Part shown: positions 36,910 to 47,140 of the stretch, piece after piece
Layout: each line of letters opens with the position of its first letter
Numbering within the stretch: the stretch's first letter is position 1
NCBI RefSeq assembly: GCF_021018805.1
Contig: NC_086258.1
Location: forward strand, 17,224,192 to 17,288,191
From: Prinia subflava
Taxonomy: Eukaryota; Chordata; Aves; Passeriformes; Cisticolidae
Length of the DNA stretch: 64,000 bases
Direction: 5' to 3'
Notes under the pieces: model-generated
What the model saw: only the letters and a program-made list of their open reading frames with translations
What the model was told of the DNA's origin: nothing
Databases searched by the model: none
Translations under genes and position numbers: made by a program

Positions 36910-37325
36910 GAAGTGGCTCCCTAGAACAGAGGCTAGACAAGGTTAAGAGATTCAAGTGGGTGTTTATTAAAGGCCTTTAATAGATGCACCTTCGGCAGTC
37001 AGAAGACTCCCAAAAAAGAGGCTACACCCAAGATGGACAATGCTCACCAGTTTTTCACACAATTATAAGTTTGGTCAATTTACATATCAGGGGTTAATTG
37101 ACCAACTACAGCCTCAGGTAATAAAGTCACATTCCCCCAATTCACTTTTGTTTATACTTTTCAGGGCCTGAGGCTGCAGGGTGCCCTTGAGTTCCAGGCC
37201 CAGAGGAATTGTTCTGTCTGACCAAAATGTGAACACTTTACATGGAGTTCAGAGTTAGGCACTAATGCAGTACAGGATCTGAAAAATGTAAAGGCTGAAA
37301 TCTTAAGGCATCATTCACAGCTAAA
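36910..37325 (-). mobile_element. LTR-like element, minus orientation
   Basis: A block of about 400 bp whose plus strand has TTTATTAAAGGCCTTTAATA near 36962 (AATAAA on the minus strand), CCACCTTCGG-like text, then GGGGTTAATTGACCAACTAC near 37091, TTCACTTTTGTTTATACTTT near 37142 and GGGCCTGAGGCTGCAGG. This resembles songbird ERV LTRs read backwards. Boundaries are approximate and the family is not identified. Confidence 0.45.
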
Positions 37326-37555
37326 AAACATCAGCACACTGTATGGACAGACCATGTGTTTAAATCCCCAGTGTTTAAAGAGAGGCAGAGCAGGAGCCAC
37401 CAGCACCCCTGTGCTTGTCCTTGGTGTCCCCAAGAGAAGCCAGAAGCTGGGCTGGGTGCAGACAGCAATGCCCTGGGCTCAGTGGTGTGCCCTTGTCTGT
37501 CCATGTGCTGTTGCTTATTTCTGAATGAGAATCAAACAGCCTGGAATTTTCTGCC

Positions 37556-37574
37556 TTTTTTTTTTTTTTTTTTT
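37556..37574. repeat. Poly-T tract (19 T)
   Basis: Nineteen T followed by CCACAG. Confidence 0.95.
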
Positions 37575-39470
37575 CCACAGCACATGGAAACCAGGAGAGT
37601 TCTCCAGCACAACCAGAAGGATCCAGCCAGGAAATATTAAGAGCAGCCTCAGCTTCCTCGGGGTCAAGGATGTACTCACCCCACCACAAAGTGTGTCCAC
37701 AGTGTGGTGGGATGCACAGACCTTCTGAACCAGCCTGGAAGTGCTTTGGAATTGGGTTGCCTGACTCGAAAGAGTCTGATAAGCAAAAATGAAATGCCTG
37801 AGTTTTGCTCACCCATAGCCCAGCCTTGCCTGCTAAGGAGGGTCACACTGCCAAAGAAAACCCCAAAAAGCCTTGAGTGAGCAGACACAGGGAGCCCATG
37901 CAGGGCACATCAGCCCAGGGGAGTCTGTTCACACCCAGGGCAGAGAGACCCCAGCCTGGAGACCCCTCCAGGAAAGGAGGAAACACTGAGGCAAAAGAGC
38001 CAACAAGAGCCAGTGCTGCCCCAGCCAGAGGCACCCCTCAGCTCTGCACGTGTGGCACTCACTGACATCCCTGCAGCCACTGAACAGTGCCACAGCAGAA
38101 AAAATTTGTCCCCTGACACTCCCAAGTGTCAGGCATTCTGATACCTTTGTCTCTGAAGGAAATGATTATTTAATTTTGAATGCTAAGCTGAGACTCCATG
38201 GGGTTTGGGAGCTGAGCAACAAACACGGAGGGGTTTTTCCACCCAGCTTCACTTCTGCTGCCTCTGCAGCAGTTCCCCATAGCCAGGCTGCTCACACTGG
38301 GCTTGCTTCACATCGTCACCCATTCCCTGCTCCGAGGGGGCCCTGCAGCACAAAGGAGGAAGGAAAGGGCATGTGGTGTCACAAGGGAGATAAGGCAGGC
38401 AGCAAAAACCACTCTGCAAAGGTGGGCAGACACAGCTGGCCTGACTCGGGGCTGAGCCCATCCCTTCTGAAGGGCTTCAGAAACAGGGGAAAAGCTAAGT
38501 GAAATAAAAGCCAAGGTTTAAAGATTTGGCTACTTCTAAAGATTTTTTAAGCATGAGCAATAGATTTACTAGATCCTCTGAGCCTCAGGAGGCAGTCCTG
38601 CAATGTTTGCACCCATGGCATAAGGAGGCATTTCATTTGCAGCCATGGGTCAGTAACACTTGAACAGACAAGCCCAGACAGGAGCAAATCTCTACAGACC
38701 CTGGCACCCACTGGCTGAAATCAGCTCCAGTCTTCCTTGCTCAAAATCCACTATTCATCCCCAACTCTCCAGTATCCACCAGCATTCAGACTGGGATGTC
38801 CTGTGAAACCCCAAAGCACTGACTAAAATCCAGATTTAAACATCCTCTGTGGGGTTGGAGAAAACTTGCAGGGTAGCAACATTTGTGGGGGATTTTGAAA
38901 ACATTGTTTTTCCACCCTGGGAAAGACAAGAAAGTCTTTTTGCATTTGAGACACAGAAGGATTTGGGGCAGGTAGGATTTCTCTGGAATAAACAGATTAA
39001 GAACAACCCAAGGAAGGGTGGTAACACTGCACAGTCAGAAGGAAAAAGCCCAAGGGCAAGGCAAGCTTGGCTTAGCTGCTCCACACAACTATCACAAGGC
39101 TTGAGCTGCAGCCACTGGTTATCAGCAGTGCAATGATTTTGTGTCCATGCTGAAATCTGCTCCTGGGATGGGTCCATGCCTGAATTTCCTCCTCCCTTCA
39201 GCCCAGGATGCCCAGGCAAGCTGTGCTACCAGCACCCTGTCCAGCCCCTCCAGCTCTCCAAGAGCAGCCACCATCCACACCACAATGAGAGATGTGTTTG
39301 TTTGTGTCTCTCTCAAGTCCCCGTTTGTCCTCTCTGAAAACCACGGAGTGATTCAGCCCCAGGGCAGGCTCCAGCCTGGCGACAGCTCCAGAGCTGAGTG
39401 GGGGGAGCCCGAGACCTTCCCCATGACACTCCCTTTAAAAACACAGCTCTGGGCTGAGGTACTGAGCTGA

Positions 39471-39507
39471 TTTTTTTTTTTAATTATTATTATTATTATT
39501 ATTATTT
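39471..39507. repeat. Poly-T plus (ATT)n microsatellite
   Basis: Eleven T, then AA and eight TTA-phase units. Confidence 0.95.
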
Positions 39508-40454
39508 CCTCTCCAGGCAAATATAGGCTCTGCACAAACCAGTCTGACTCCAGCTCAGCCTGACTCTTCCCAAAGGAACCGGAGGAACCAGTTGGTGATG
39601 GGGCAACCCCTCCACAGGTGCCTCGGTGGGCACCTGTCCCAGCCCCCACACCCACAGGGATGGCAGTGACATCCACACTGCCTCACCCACCTTCATCATC
39701 TCTGCCCTTTTTATAAGGAATTCCATCGGGTTTCCGTGCAGTCAACAATGCCCTCACCTCTGTATGTGGCAGCAGGGCTCTCCTTCCAGCTTGGCCCAAA
39801 GCCCCTCTCCCTCTGCTCATTTCAGGTGGGATAAACATGTTTGTCACAGGAGCAGTCAGGACCAAGCAGGATTTGTCCTCATGGCTCCACTTTCACATAT
39901 GGAGAGGAGCTTACAGGCTGCTGGAAGCATCAGGAAAGAGCCACCTCCCTTTCAGGACAACATGGAATTGGGAGTAAAGCTGCTGGGCTCAGGACCCCTC
40001 TGGCTGCAGGCTCAGAGCTCAATCCTCATTACTTGCACAAGATGTTCCTCACGTCCCAGCTCAGCACCTAAAACTGGCCAGTGTCTGCAGAGGGCAGAGC
40101 CGGGTCTCTGTGTCCCTGAGACAACCTCCATGGCGTGTTTTCCACCCCAGAAACTCAGCCTCCCCCAGCCTCCAGCACAGCAGGGAGAATGTTCTGACAC
40201 AAGCATGAGTAATGCCATGAACTAACACCCCAGTGAGGCCAAAGGAAGAACCCCCTGCCCCAATGCAGCCCTGCAGTGGGGGGACGCAGCAGCAGGAGCA
40301 GCATTGCTGCAGCACACCTTCACCCCAGGAATGAGCCCAGCACGTGCTCCCCAGCAGGAGTACAAAACACACCCAGAAGCAATCCTGGAGCTCTTACTGA
40401 ACTTCTTGGCTCTTGCCCCAAAACAGTCAAGGCGTGACTCTCCCCAAACCGAGT

Positions 40455-40580
40455 AATGCTGACTCCTGCTGCACTGCTGCGGCCCCGGAGCCCCAGGAGA
40501 TGCCTCTGGTTTCCAGAGAAGCCAGGAAAAGCAGCTGAGTCAGCACCAGCCCTGGGGAGAAAGCCCTGAGTCAGCTCTGC
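40455..40580. promoter_or_regulatory. MARE/AP-1 motif cluster
   Basis: Three related motifs in about 125 bp: ATGCTGACTC at 40456-40465 (half-MARE), GCTGAGTCAGCA at 40534-40545 (near-perfect palindromic T-MARE) and CTGAGTCAGCT at 40566-40576. These are the binding-site type of MAF, NRF2 and AP-1 factors. Several CpGs are retained nearby. Function as an enhancer is inference. Confidence 0.35.
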
Positions 40581-40810
40581 TTCCAGCACAAGTGGACACT
40601 CCTCTCCCCTCCCCTGCCCTCCCAGCAGTGCTCCAGCCCCATCCGTGCCCTGGCAGCCCCACGCCAGCTGCACACACAGCACAGCAGCGGGGCTTGGCAG
40701 GCTGCAGAGCTCAAACACGGGGGCAGCTACTGCTCAGGGCCCGTCAAACCCCTGCAAAAACCTTCTGGAAAACCTCACAGCAGCGCAGAGCGAGGCTACC
40801 AGGAGAGCTG

Positions 40811-41381
40811 TGGGATGGTGTGAGGTTTTTATCTCCTTTTCTTCGTTAGAGCCGGGATGCACGGGAGTCACAGTTTTGTGTTTGGACTTGGTTGTTTGTT
40901 AATTCTTATCTGTAGTACAGTCTCATGAGTTGTGAGCTCTAACAAGGTAGAAAGTGGGTGCTTCTAACTCTTTCCAAGGTCTTCTTAAGCATAAACTATC
41001 CAATAACAAGATGACACCTATATTATTTATACTTTTAACCCAATAATGACCACTTAAGGTCTGCAATGAGGACCTTTTCCACCCAATTGGAAAAAAACAT
41101 CCAAAACGGTGAAGAAGAAGGTGAAGAAGAAGGACTTAGACAACACCCCAAATCCTTCATCTTGCCCCACATATATTACTGTATACTAAAACTTTAAGCT
41201 GTAAGTTTTTCACCATGTGACATCACACACTTCTATTCAAACTACACCTCCACAACCCCAGTGCTATCACTCAATTTTGGAAGCCTGTTCCATGCCCTAA
41301 GGTCAAATGTGGTGCTTGCTAGAGGGTCAATGCCTGTCAGCACAGAAAGCCTGAAATTCTGTTTCCAGAATTCCACCAGGG
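40811..41381 (-). mobile_element. LTR-like retroelement fragment, copy 2
   Basis: Inverted counterpart of 29957-30529 over its full length, with scattered substitutions and small indels. It contains GAAGAAGAAGGTGAAGAAG near 41112 (an expansion relative to copy 1) and the shared ends. It most likely reflects independent insertion of the same family, since divergence is much higher than between the arms of inverted repeats A or B. Confidence 0.65.
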
Positions 41382-44300
41382 TGGGTTATAGAGCCTCTGT
41401 GTCCTGCAGCAGTTCAGCTCCACACGTTTCATCTGGGGAAAGGAGGAAAGTGGGGGCCCCAGCTGAAGCCCTGGAGAACCACTGAGCAAGGACACAAGGC
41501 AGAAATCCACATCTCCTGCTCAGCCTTGGCTAGAGACTTCCAAATGCTGACTGGGGCAAAATCGAGGCATTTGGGTGATTTTGAGATAGGTGGGTGTGAC
41601 AAAAATGAACTTCACAGGGCTGGGGTTTTTTCACTGTCAACAGGCAACTTGGTTTTGGTAAGGGAGGAGGAAAGGGAGAGGAGGAGGAGGAAGTGAGTGC
41701 TCGCAGTTATTCATTGGGTACCCTCAATGCCTCTCAGTGAGGCTCTGAGGTCAAGACTGATGGTGAAGGAGAAAAGATTATCTGGAAGAGACTCCTTTCT
41801 CCACCATCCCAGGGTAAGGCCAGTTGGTCCTCACTAAAAGGAGGTTCAAAGTCAGCTGAAGGGGGCTGCCCCTGAAGCAGAAAGGGGAATCACTCCTGTC
41901 AAGCTGGAAAAGAGAACCTTGATTCTTCTCCCTCCCCAGCAGCCCCACTCCTCCAGGCCTGGATCTTGCTCCTGTCAAGACATTTCTTTGCTTTGGCTCT
42001 GTATTACTTCTGACCACTCTCAGAGACTTACACATAGCTCCCTCCTGATGTTTTTCTGGTTTACTTCTCAACCAATTTGGTTTTCAATTTGCTGTCTCCT
42101 AGAACAGCTGGTCCCAATATTCCTAACCTTATTTAGCACTTAACCAGCACCTCTGACACTCATCCCCAAGAGACTTTTCCAGTTCCAGAAATAAGTATTG
42201 TCTAATTAAGCAATCAGGAGAGCTCCTATGTGCCTCGGAGGTGTTGCACCACATCAGCTGGTCAGGCTTGGAGCCCTTACAAGCCCCACCACCCTTCAAA
42301 GGCCAGGTTTGCAGGAGACACCTGCTGCATTGCACCACGGCTGTCCCTGGCTGCCCAGCTCCTCCCGGGGCGTGCACGCTCCTGGACGCCCAGAGGAGCC
42401 TGATGCAAGAGCCAGAGCACGTCTCCTGCCTCCTGCCAGGGTGACTCACCTCCAGTCCCAGCCTTCCCAGCCTTCAGAGTGTGCTGAAAAAATCACTGGT
42501 GTTCAAGGTGCAAACTTTATTTAGCTTCGATGCAGCCAAAGCGTCCTCCCCCAGAGCCCGTGTGTGTCCTTGGGTGAGGAACAGTTCCACACAGGACCAG
42601 GCCACAGAATGCCCCAGCACAAGGAGAAATCAGGGCAGCCCCCTCCTCCAGAAAATGTTGAGCCACGCTGATGGCAAGTCCTTCTATCAGGAGAGGAGAG
42701 CAGCAGCAGGCTGGAGATAAAGCAACACCTGATGCTTCCCAGAAGGAAAACTGGGATCACCCATGGGAGTGAGACAGCAGGGCTGGGAGAAGGTGGCAAC
42801 ACCAGCAAAGAGTTTGATGAAAGGTATCTAAGGCAGCTCTGATCTTACAGAGGGTGGGCTGGGACCTCACTGGGGACAAACTGTGACAATCACACCTCCC
42901 TGCAGTGTGGCTGTGTCTCACGTGCAAGAAGCAAAGTGTATCAGCATAGAGGGGGGGAAATGTCCTGTTCCTCCTGAATGGGAAGCAAACAGGTGATTTA
43001 ACCCTGTTCCTCTGGCCTGGCTGCCAGCAAGCCAAGCACAGTGACCCTGCTTCCCTCCGTGCAGGCACTGTTTGGTGTTTGGAGAAGAGATGACCCTGTC
43101 TCCCCCAGGGTGAAGAAGGAAAAGTTTCCCCCCAGTCAAACAGCATCAGATAAACCTCAAACAGACCCTGGAGACACCCACACGAGTTTCCCAACACACC
43201 TATTTGTCATGGCTCGTACCTGGAAGGTGATTTAGTTCACCAATGGGCTCATGGAAAGTCAGAGAAATCGAGGGTTACCATGGAAATTGTTTTCACCAAC
43301 AAACCACACACTTGCCAGAGTTCAGACACAAGAACACAGCACAGGCCTTGTGCCTATTTATGGGCAGCGTTGCCCAACTGGAGGGGGCTCTTACAGAGGC
43401 AATTCAAGTTCATTAGTTCTGCTTCCTAAGGAACAGATAAGTCAGCCTGCTGCTTTTAAGAGGAACTCAATTATGCTACTTAGGTTCAAGTAGAGGAAGC
43501 CCTTCATCTTCAGAGAGCTGCAGTGGTAAGAAGGGCAATGCTTTGCAAGCACCTGCTCCACCTCTGTCCTGAGTCACCTTCAGCCAAGGTCTTTCATTAA
43601 GTGGCAACCAGCATGTCCTCACATGATACTGCATCAATGTGGCATTTGCATCTCATTATAGAGTCAGCACATGTGAGTAAAGTCATTTTTAATCCATCCT
43701 TCCCATCCCTGACTCCTCTGCCAGACAAGTCAATCTCTAATCATCTTTCAAAGACCTAGGGGTGAATATTTGGGAACTGAATTTTAGGGCAGTCAGTGAA
43801 ATCCCTGAGTTAACTTCCCTCTGTACAAAGCACAGGGTGCAAAGGGTATTAAAAAAAAAAAAAAGTCTACAAACAACTTAAACTGCCATAAGAATTGAAC
43901 TGCAGCCAAAGGTGGAGCTCCAGGGCCAAAGCCTCCTCAACTGTTTGTATTTTGCTTGTACTGTCCTTATAAAATACTGGCTGAACATTTAATTCAGGCT
44001 CTTCTCCCTGCTCCTGCAACCTTGCAGAGGAAGATGAGAGTGGGCAGGTTGGAGACAATTCCAGGAACATGTTGTTCTTCTCTTCTCATCCTGCCAGCAG
44101 TCACTCTGTGCTGGAAACAGCTCATGAAACACAACAGGAGAGGAGAGGTGAGGTACAGGGCTTCTGAAACACCCACTCAGCCGTGCTCAGGAGTTATCTC
44201 AGTGCTAAATCACTTTTCTGAACGCCTGAAAAAGGCTGGGTTGAGATTCCCAAAGTGGAAGCAAGGCCACAGAGAGGGGTTGGAGTGAACCATTTTAGCC

Positions 44301-45388
44301 CTCTCCTGGTCCTGGCCCATTTCTCCTAAAGTTCCAAGCAGGCTGGAGGGAGCCTTGGACCGCACAGGACGGGATGCTGGGTTTGGGACTTTCTTCCAGG
44401 AGGCTGGAAAGCAGCTGGGGTCAAACAGGTGGGTGCTGGATGGGGTTTAGAGGTCTTTGCAGAAGTTGTCACAATGCCCTGGAGCCTCTTAGGATCACCT
44501 GAACACAGCTAAAAGAAACTCTCCCACTGGCCCACAGGATGAATCCTGCTGAGAGGAGTTCACAGAAACGCTTGAGGAGGGATTTTGGTTTCACTTCAGG
44601 CCAGTATTTTGGTAGAACTTTGGCTTTTAACCCTGATAAGGGTCATGGGACATCTCCTTACATCCATCTCAGAACTTCCTGCACTCACCCCAGACCCTCC
44701 CCTGAACTGCCCTCCCCAAGCCTCAGAACCAAATTCCATGAAGGAGAGGGATCAGGTAGAGAGCAACACTGAGTAGAAACTTTAATATTTAGAGAACTTG
44801 ACAGCCTCAAATAATGTTGGAGCAGTGGAGAATGCTGAAGAATGAATGAAGAGATCAAAACCCTTGTGAGGGCACCATCAGTGATGCATTGCAGGCTCTG
44901 GGGAACAGCAGGACTGAGCAGAGGGGAGAGCTCCTGTCCCTCCTCTGGGACAGTGCCTGCAGAGGTGGCACACCCTGAGTCAAGGGTTTGTTTTTCACAA
45001 GGTCCTGTCCCCCAGGACTCACAGGCATGAGCAGTCACCTCATGGCCAAGCCACCAGCCAGCACACTTAAAGCTTCAAGCTGAACATGAAGGGCCAGCCT
45101 GCCTTTGGAGCCAGTCCCAAAATAACGCTGCTGGCATCAGAGTAAAGAACACTTAAAGCCTCGCCTGCACACATGTCTGAAAATCTCCAAAAATAGCTCT
45201 TGCTTCCCCTTTGAAAAACACACAGTGGTTCCCAATGCCTCACAGGAACTCTGGTTCTGCTCAGAGAAGCCACAAAATAAGCAAGCAGCCCAGAACTGAG
45301 CTATGAGCACATCTGGACTAGCTGAGATTGGCCTTAAGAAGAAAGAAAAAAATAAAGATTTTAAACAGCATGTGTCAAATCCAGGGAC
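41382..45388. other. No gene recognised
   Basis: Non-coding sequence immediately 3' of METRNL. It includes a poly-A tract at 43850-43864 and an octamer-like ATTTGCAT at 43644-43651 in a repeat-free stretch (43600-43690). A poly-A and short (CA)n tract lies at 45466-45496, beyond the likely METRNL end if the distal signal is not used. Confidence 0.55.
43850..43864. repeat. Poly-A tract
   Basis: About 15 consecutive A. Confidence 0.9.
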
Positions 45389-45465
45389 CTTTATTTCTCT
45401 GGAATGGAAAGAATTTGCCAGCCTGGACAAAAAATTGCAGGCAGCAATTGTACATTCTTTCAAAT

Positions 45466-45496
45466 TAAAAAAAAAAAAAAAACCAACACACACACA
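45466..45496. repeat. Poly-A with short CA run
   Basis: About 16 A followed by CCAACACACACACAT. Confidence 0.9.
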
Positions 45497-45717
45497 TAAG
45501 AGTTTGGCTCCATAAATTTCTGTCATAAGAAACAACTTTGAATTTTACACCAAGCTTTTTACAAAGCATCAATGTTAAGATGTTTTACCGTGCTCTATCA
45601 CATTCTTGGCCATTTATACAGAATACGCCATACCAAATGCTACATCAGCTTAAGACATTTTTAAAAATTAGTATTAAAAAGATACAAAGGCATCTTGGCT
45701 TTCATTTGGGTTTTTCT

Positions 45718-45723
45718 TTTATT
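45718..45723 (-). terminator. Candidate METRNL polyadenylation signal
   Basis: AATAAA on the minus strand, about 290 nt after the METRNL stop codon, and the first canonical hexamer encountered downstream. A second hexamer lies at 45389-45394. The use of either is inferred. Confidence 0.4.
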
Positions 45724-46009
45724 AAGACATGGGAGTTTTCTTTCTTTGTTTTCCTAAGGAAGTCACTAAAAAAATATAATAACTTAATTCATAAGGACAA
45801 GATTGGTTAAAAATCCAGCCTCTCTTGCTTGGCAGCCCTCTGAGCTCGTACCTCTGTTGCTTCCATGAGCCTGTGAGCACCGCAGGCTGTGGGGTCTCAG
45901 CCTCCAGGTCTGCCCAGCCTCAGTGGCCAGGTTTGTTCAGAGTTCCCACTGCAGCCAGGAAATATTCCTGGCCAAATGCTAAAAGCGATCTTCGGCCAAA
46001 CGGGGGGTT

Positions 46010-46326
46010 TCAATCTGGGCCAATCTCACACGGGTTTAGCCCTTTGTCTTTTGCCTCTTTGTACATCCTTTGGAAGTCTTTAAAACGAGGGGCACAGCCT
46101 AACCTGGCCTCCCCAAAGTGCATACGTCCCGTGAAAAGGAAGTCTCCATCTCCTGGCTTCACCCCACACTCGAGCAAGGTCTTTATTTGTCCTCTCCAGT
46201 TCCCACTCTCCCCTGTCAGCTGAAAGACTTTGCTCTTCTGCCTGTACAGTTTGTTGACACCGACGTGAATTATGGATTCTTGCTCTTCTGCCTCGTTCGT
46301 TACGTTTTGAATGGAGCCTCTGATCA
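46010..46326 (-). CDS. METRNL: METRNL terminal coding exon 4
   Basis: Last coding exon, encoding the C-terminal netrin-like part of the protein. The G from exon 3 plus the first two bases here form a Val codon, followed by 104 residues and a TGA stop at 46010-46012. Recognisable blocks in order are IRGSIQNVTNE, LYRQKSKVF, TLLECGVKPGDGDFLFTG, MHFGEARLGCAPRFKDFQR and the C-terminus GLNPCEIGPD, all diagnostic of METRNL and not of its paralogue METRN. The acceptor is a TTTCCAG at 46327-46333 after a T-rich tract. The GTG at 46327-46325 is only an apparent start: it is formed by the last intron base and the exon. An NVT sequon is present near 46305, where mammals have VTH without the Asn. No frameshift or premature stop is seen, so the copy appears intact. 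Confidence 0.97.
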
Positions 46327-46976
46327 CTGGAAACAGAAAAAGGTTTTAAGGATTAATTACTCAAAAATGCTTTGGAAGACCCTGTTCCAAACTCAGACCT
46401 GTGCAGCCAGGGGAACTGATTTCACTACAGCAGCCCAAGTTTTGGTCCTTTGCTATTCTACGAGCTAAGATTATCCAGTAACCTCTGGTATACGTTTGCA
46501 TTTTTTATAGTTTATATTTGTAATCTGTCCAGCAAAGGGCACCCACAGATGAAATTTAAACAGAGAAATAACTACATCAGAAAAATAGTTTTAATCATGA
46601 AGAATTCTAACAAGAAGATATGTGCCAAATGCTCCCTGACAACGTACTTTCTGTTCTTCAGCCACTACAGATACAGCTAATGCTAATTTCCCTTTTAAAG
46701 AGGGAACCATGGGCAATTAGTGAAACTTTTGGTCTTCTGTCAAGTCGACCAACACTGCAGGGCAACAAGTAATGGCCCCTCCTTGACCTTCTACCCGTGG
46801 TTCCTGTGTCACTCTGCCCACCCTGGGGAGGTGCCAGCTGGACAGATAGTCCTGAGGTCCTCTCCATGTGCCCAGCAGCCTTAGACCACACCTCCTGCAG
46901 GTGGAGGTGCCAGGTGTGAGGAGGTGTCTGCTGGGTGTTTAAGGGAGGAGCAGGGACTGGGGAGACAGCGACTCAC
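46327..46976 (-). other. METRNL: METRNL intron 3 (650 bp)
   Basis: Short intron with donor GTGAGT at 46971-46976 and acceptor AG at 46327-46328, preceded by a T-rich polypyrimidine tract. No repeat or other gene is recognised inside it. Confidence 0.93.
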
Positions 46977-47036
46977 CAAAATCACTAGTGCAGACAGCCA
47001 GGAGGACCTCAGTGTCACTGCAGGGCCGGCAGGGAG
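46977..47036 (-). CDS. METRNL: METRNL coding exon 3 (60-nt microexon)
   Basis: Short internal exon, too small to show up as an independent ORF. It translates as (A)PCRPCSDTEVLLAVCTSDF, the cysteine-rich hinge segment between the N-terminal half and the C-terminal netrin-like half of METRNL; the PCRPCSD and LLAVCTSDF strings are the family signature here. The acceptor is a TGCAG after a C/T-rich tract with a CTAAC branch-like motif around 47056-47060; the donor is GTGAGT at 46971-46976. Its 60 nt contain 2 bases completing the Ala codon from exon 2, 19 codons, and one G that joins exon 4, so phase is kept across both junctions. Three conserved cysteines that form disulfides in the family lie in this exon. 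Confidence 0.95.
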
Positions 47037-47128
47037 CTGCACAGCAAGGGGCACAGTTAGCAAAGACAGCAGCAAATAAATAAATTTAAATCAATAAACC
47101 GTTCAAACTAAACAAAAATGTGATACAC

Positions 47129-47140
47129 ACACACACAACA
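47129..47140. repeat. Short (CA)n run
   Basis: Six AC/CA units in METRNL intron 2 next to exon 3. Confidence 0.8.

Larger units (their letters stand above)
37326..40810. other. No gene recognised
   Basis: Non-coding. Contains a T19 tract (37556-37574), an (ATT)n microsatellite (39471-39507) and a MARE/AP-1 motif cluster (40455-40580). ORFs of up to 199 codons show no family resemblance. Confidence 0.55.
45389..46009 (-). other. METRNL: METRNL 3' UTR (candidate extent)
   Basis: This is the sequence directly downstream of the METRNL stop on the minus strand. Two canonical AATAAA hexamers on the minus strand appear as TTTATT on the plus strand at 45718-45723 and 45389-45394. The second is followed by a more T-rich region, so either could define the 3' end. 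The extent is inferred from signals only; transcript data would be needed to choose. Confidence 0.45.

Noticed and set aside
37550..37580. T19 followed by CCACAG, resembling a strong splice acceptor
   Set aside because: No plausible coding exon or matching donor downstream; homopolymer tracts are common here.
39626..40225. 199-codon plus-strand ORF
   Set aside because: Low-constraint composition, no homology recognised, competing ORFs in other frames.
46010..46327. Independent small gene starting at GTG 46327
   Set aside because: It is METRNL exon 4; the GTG spans the splice acceptor and is not a start.
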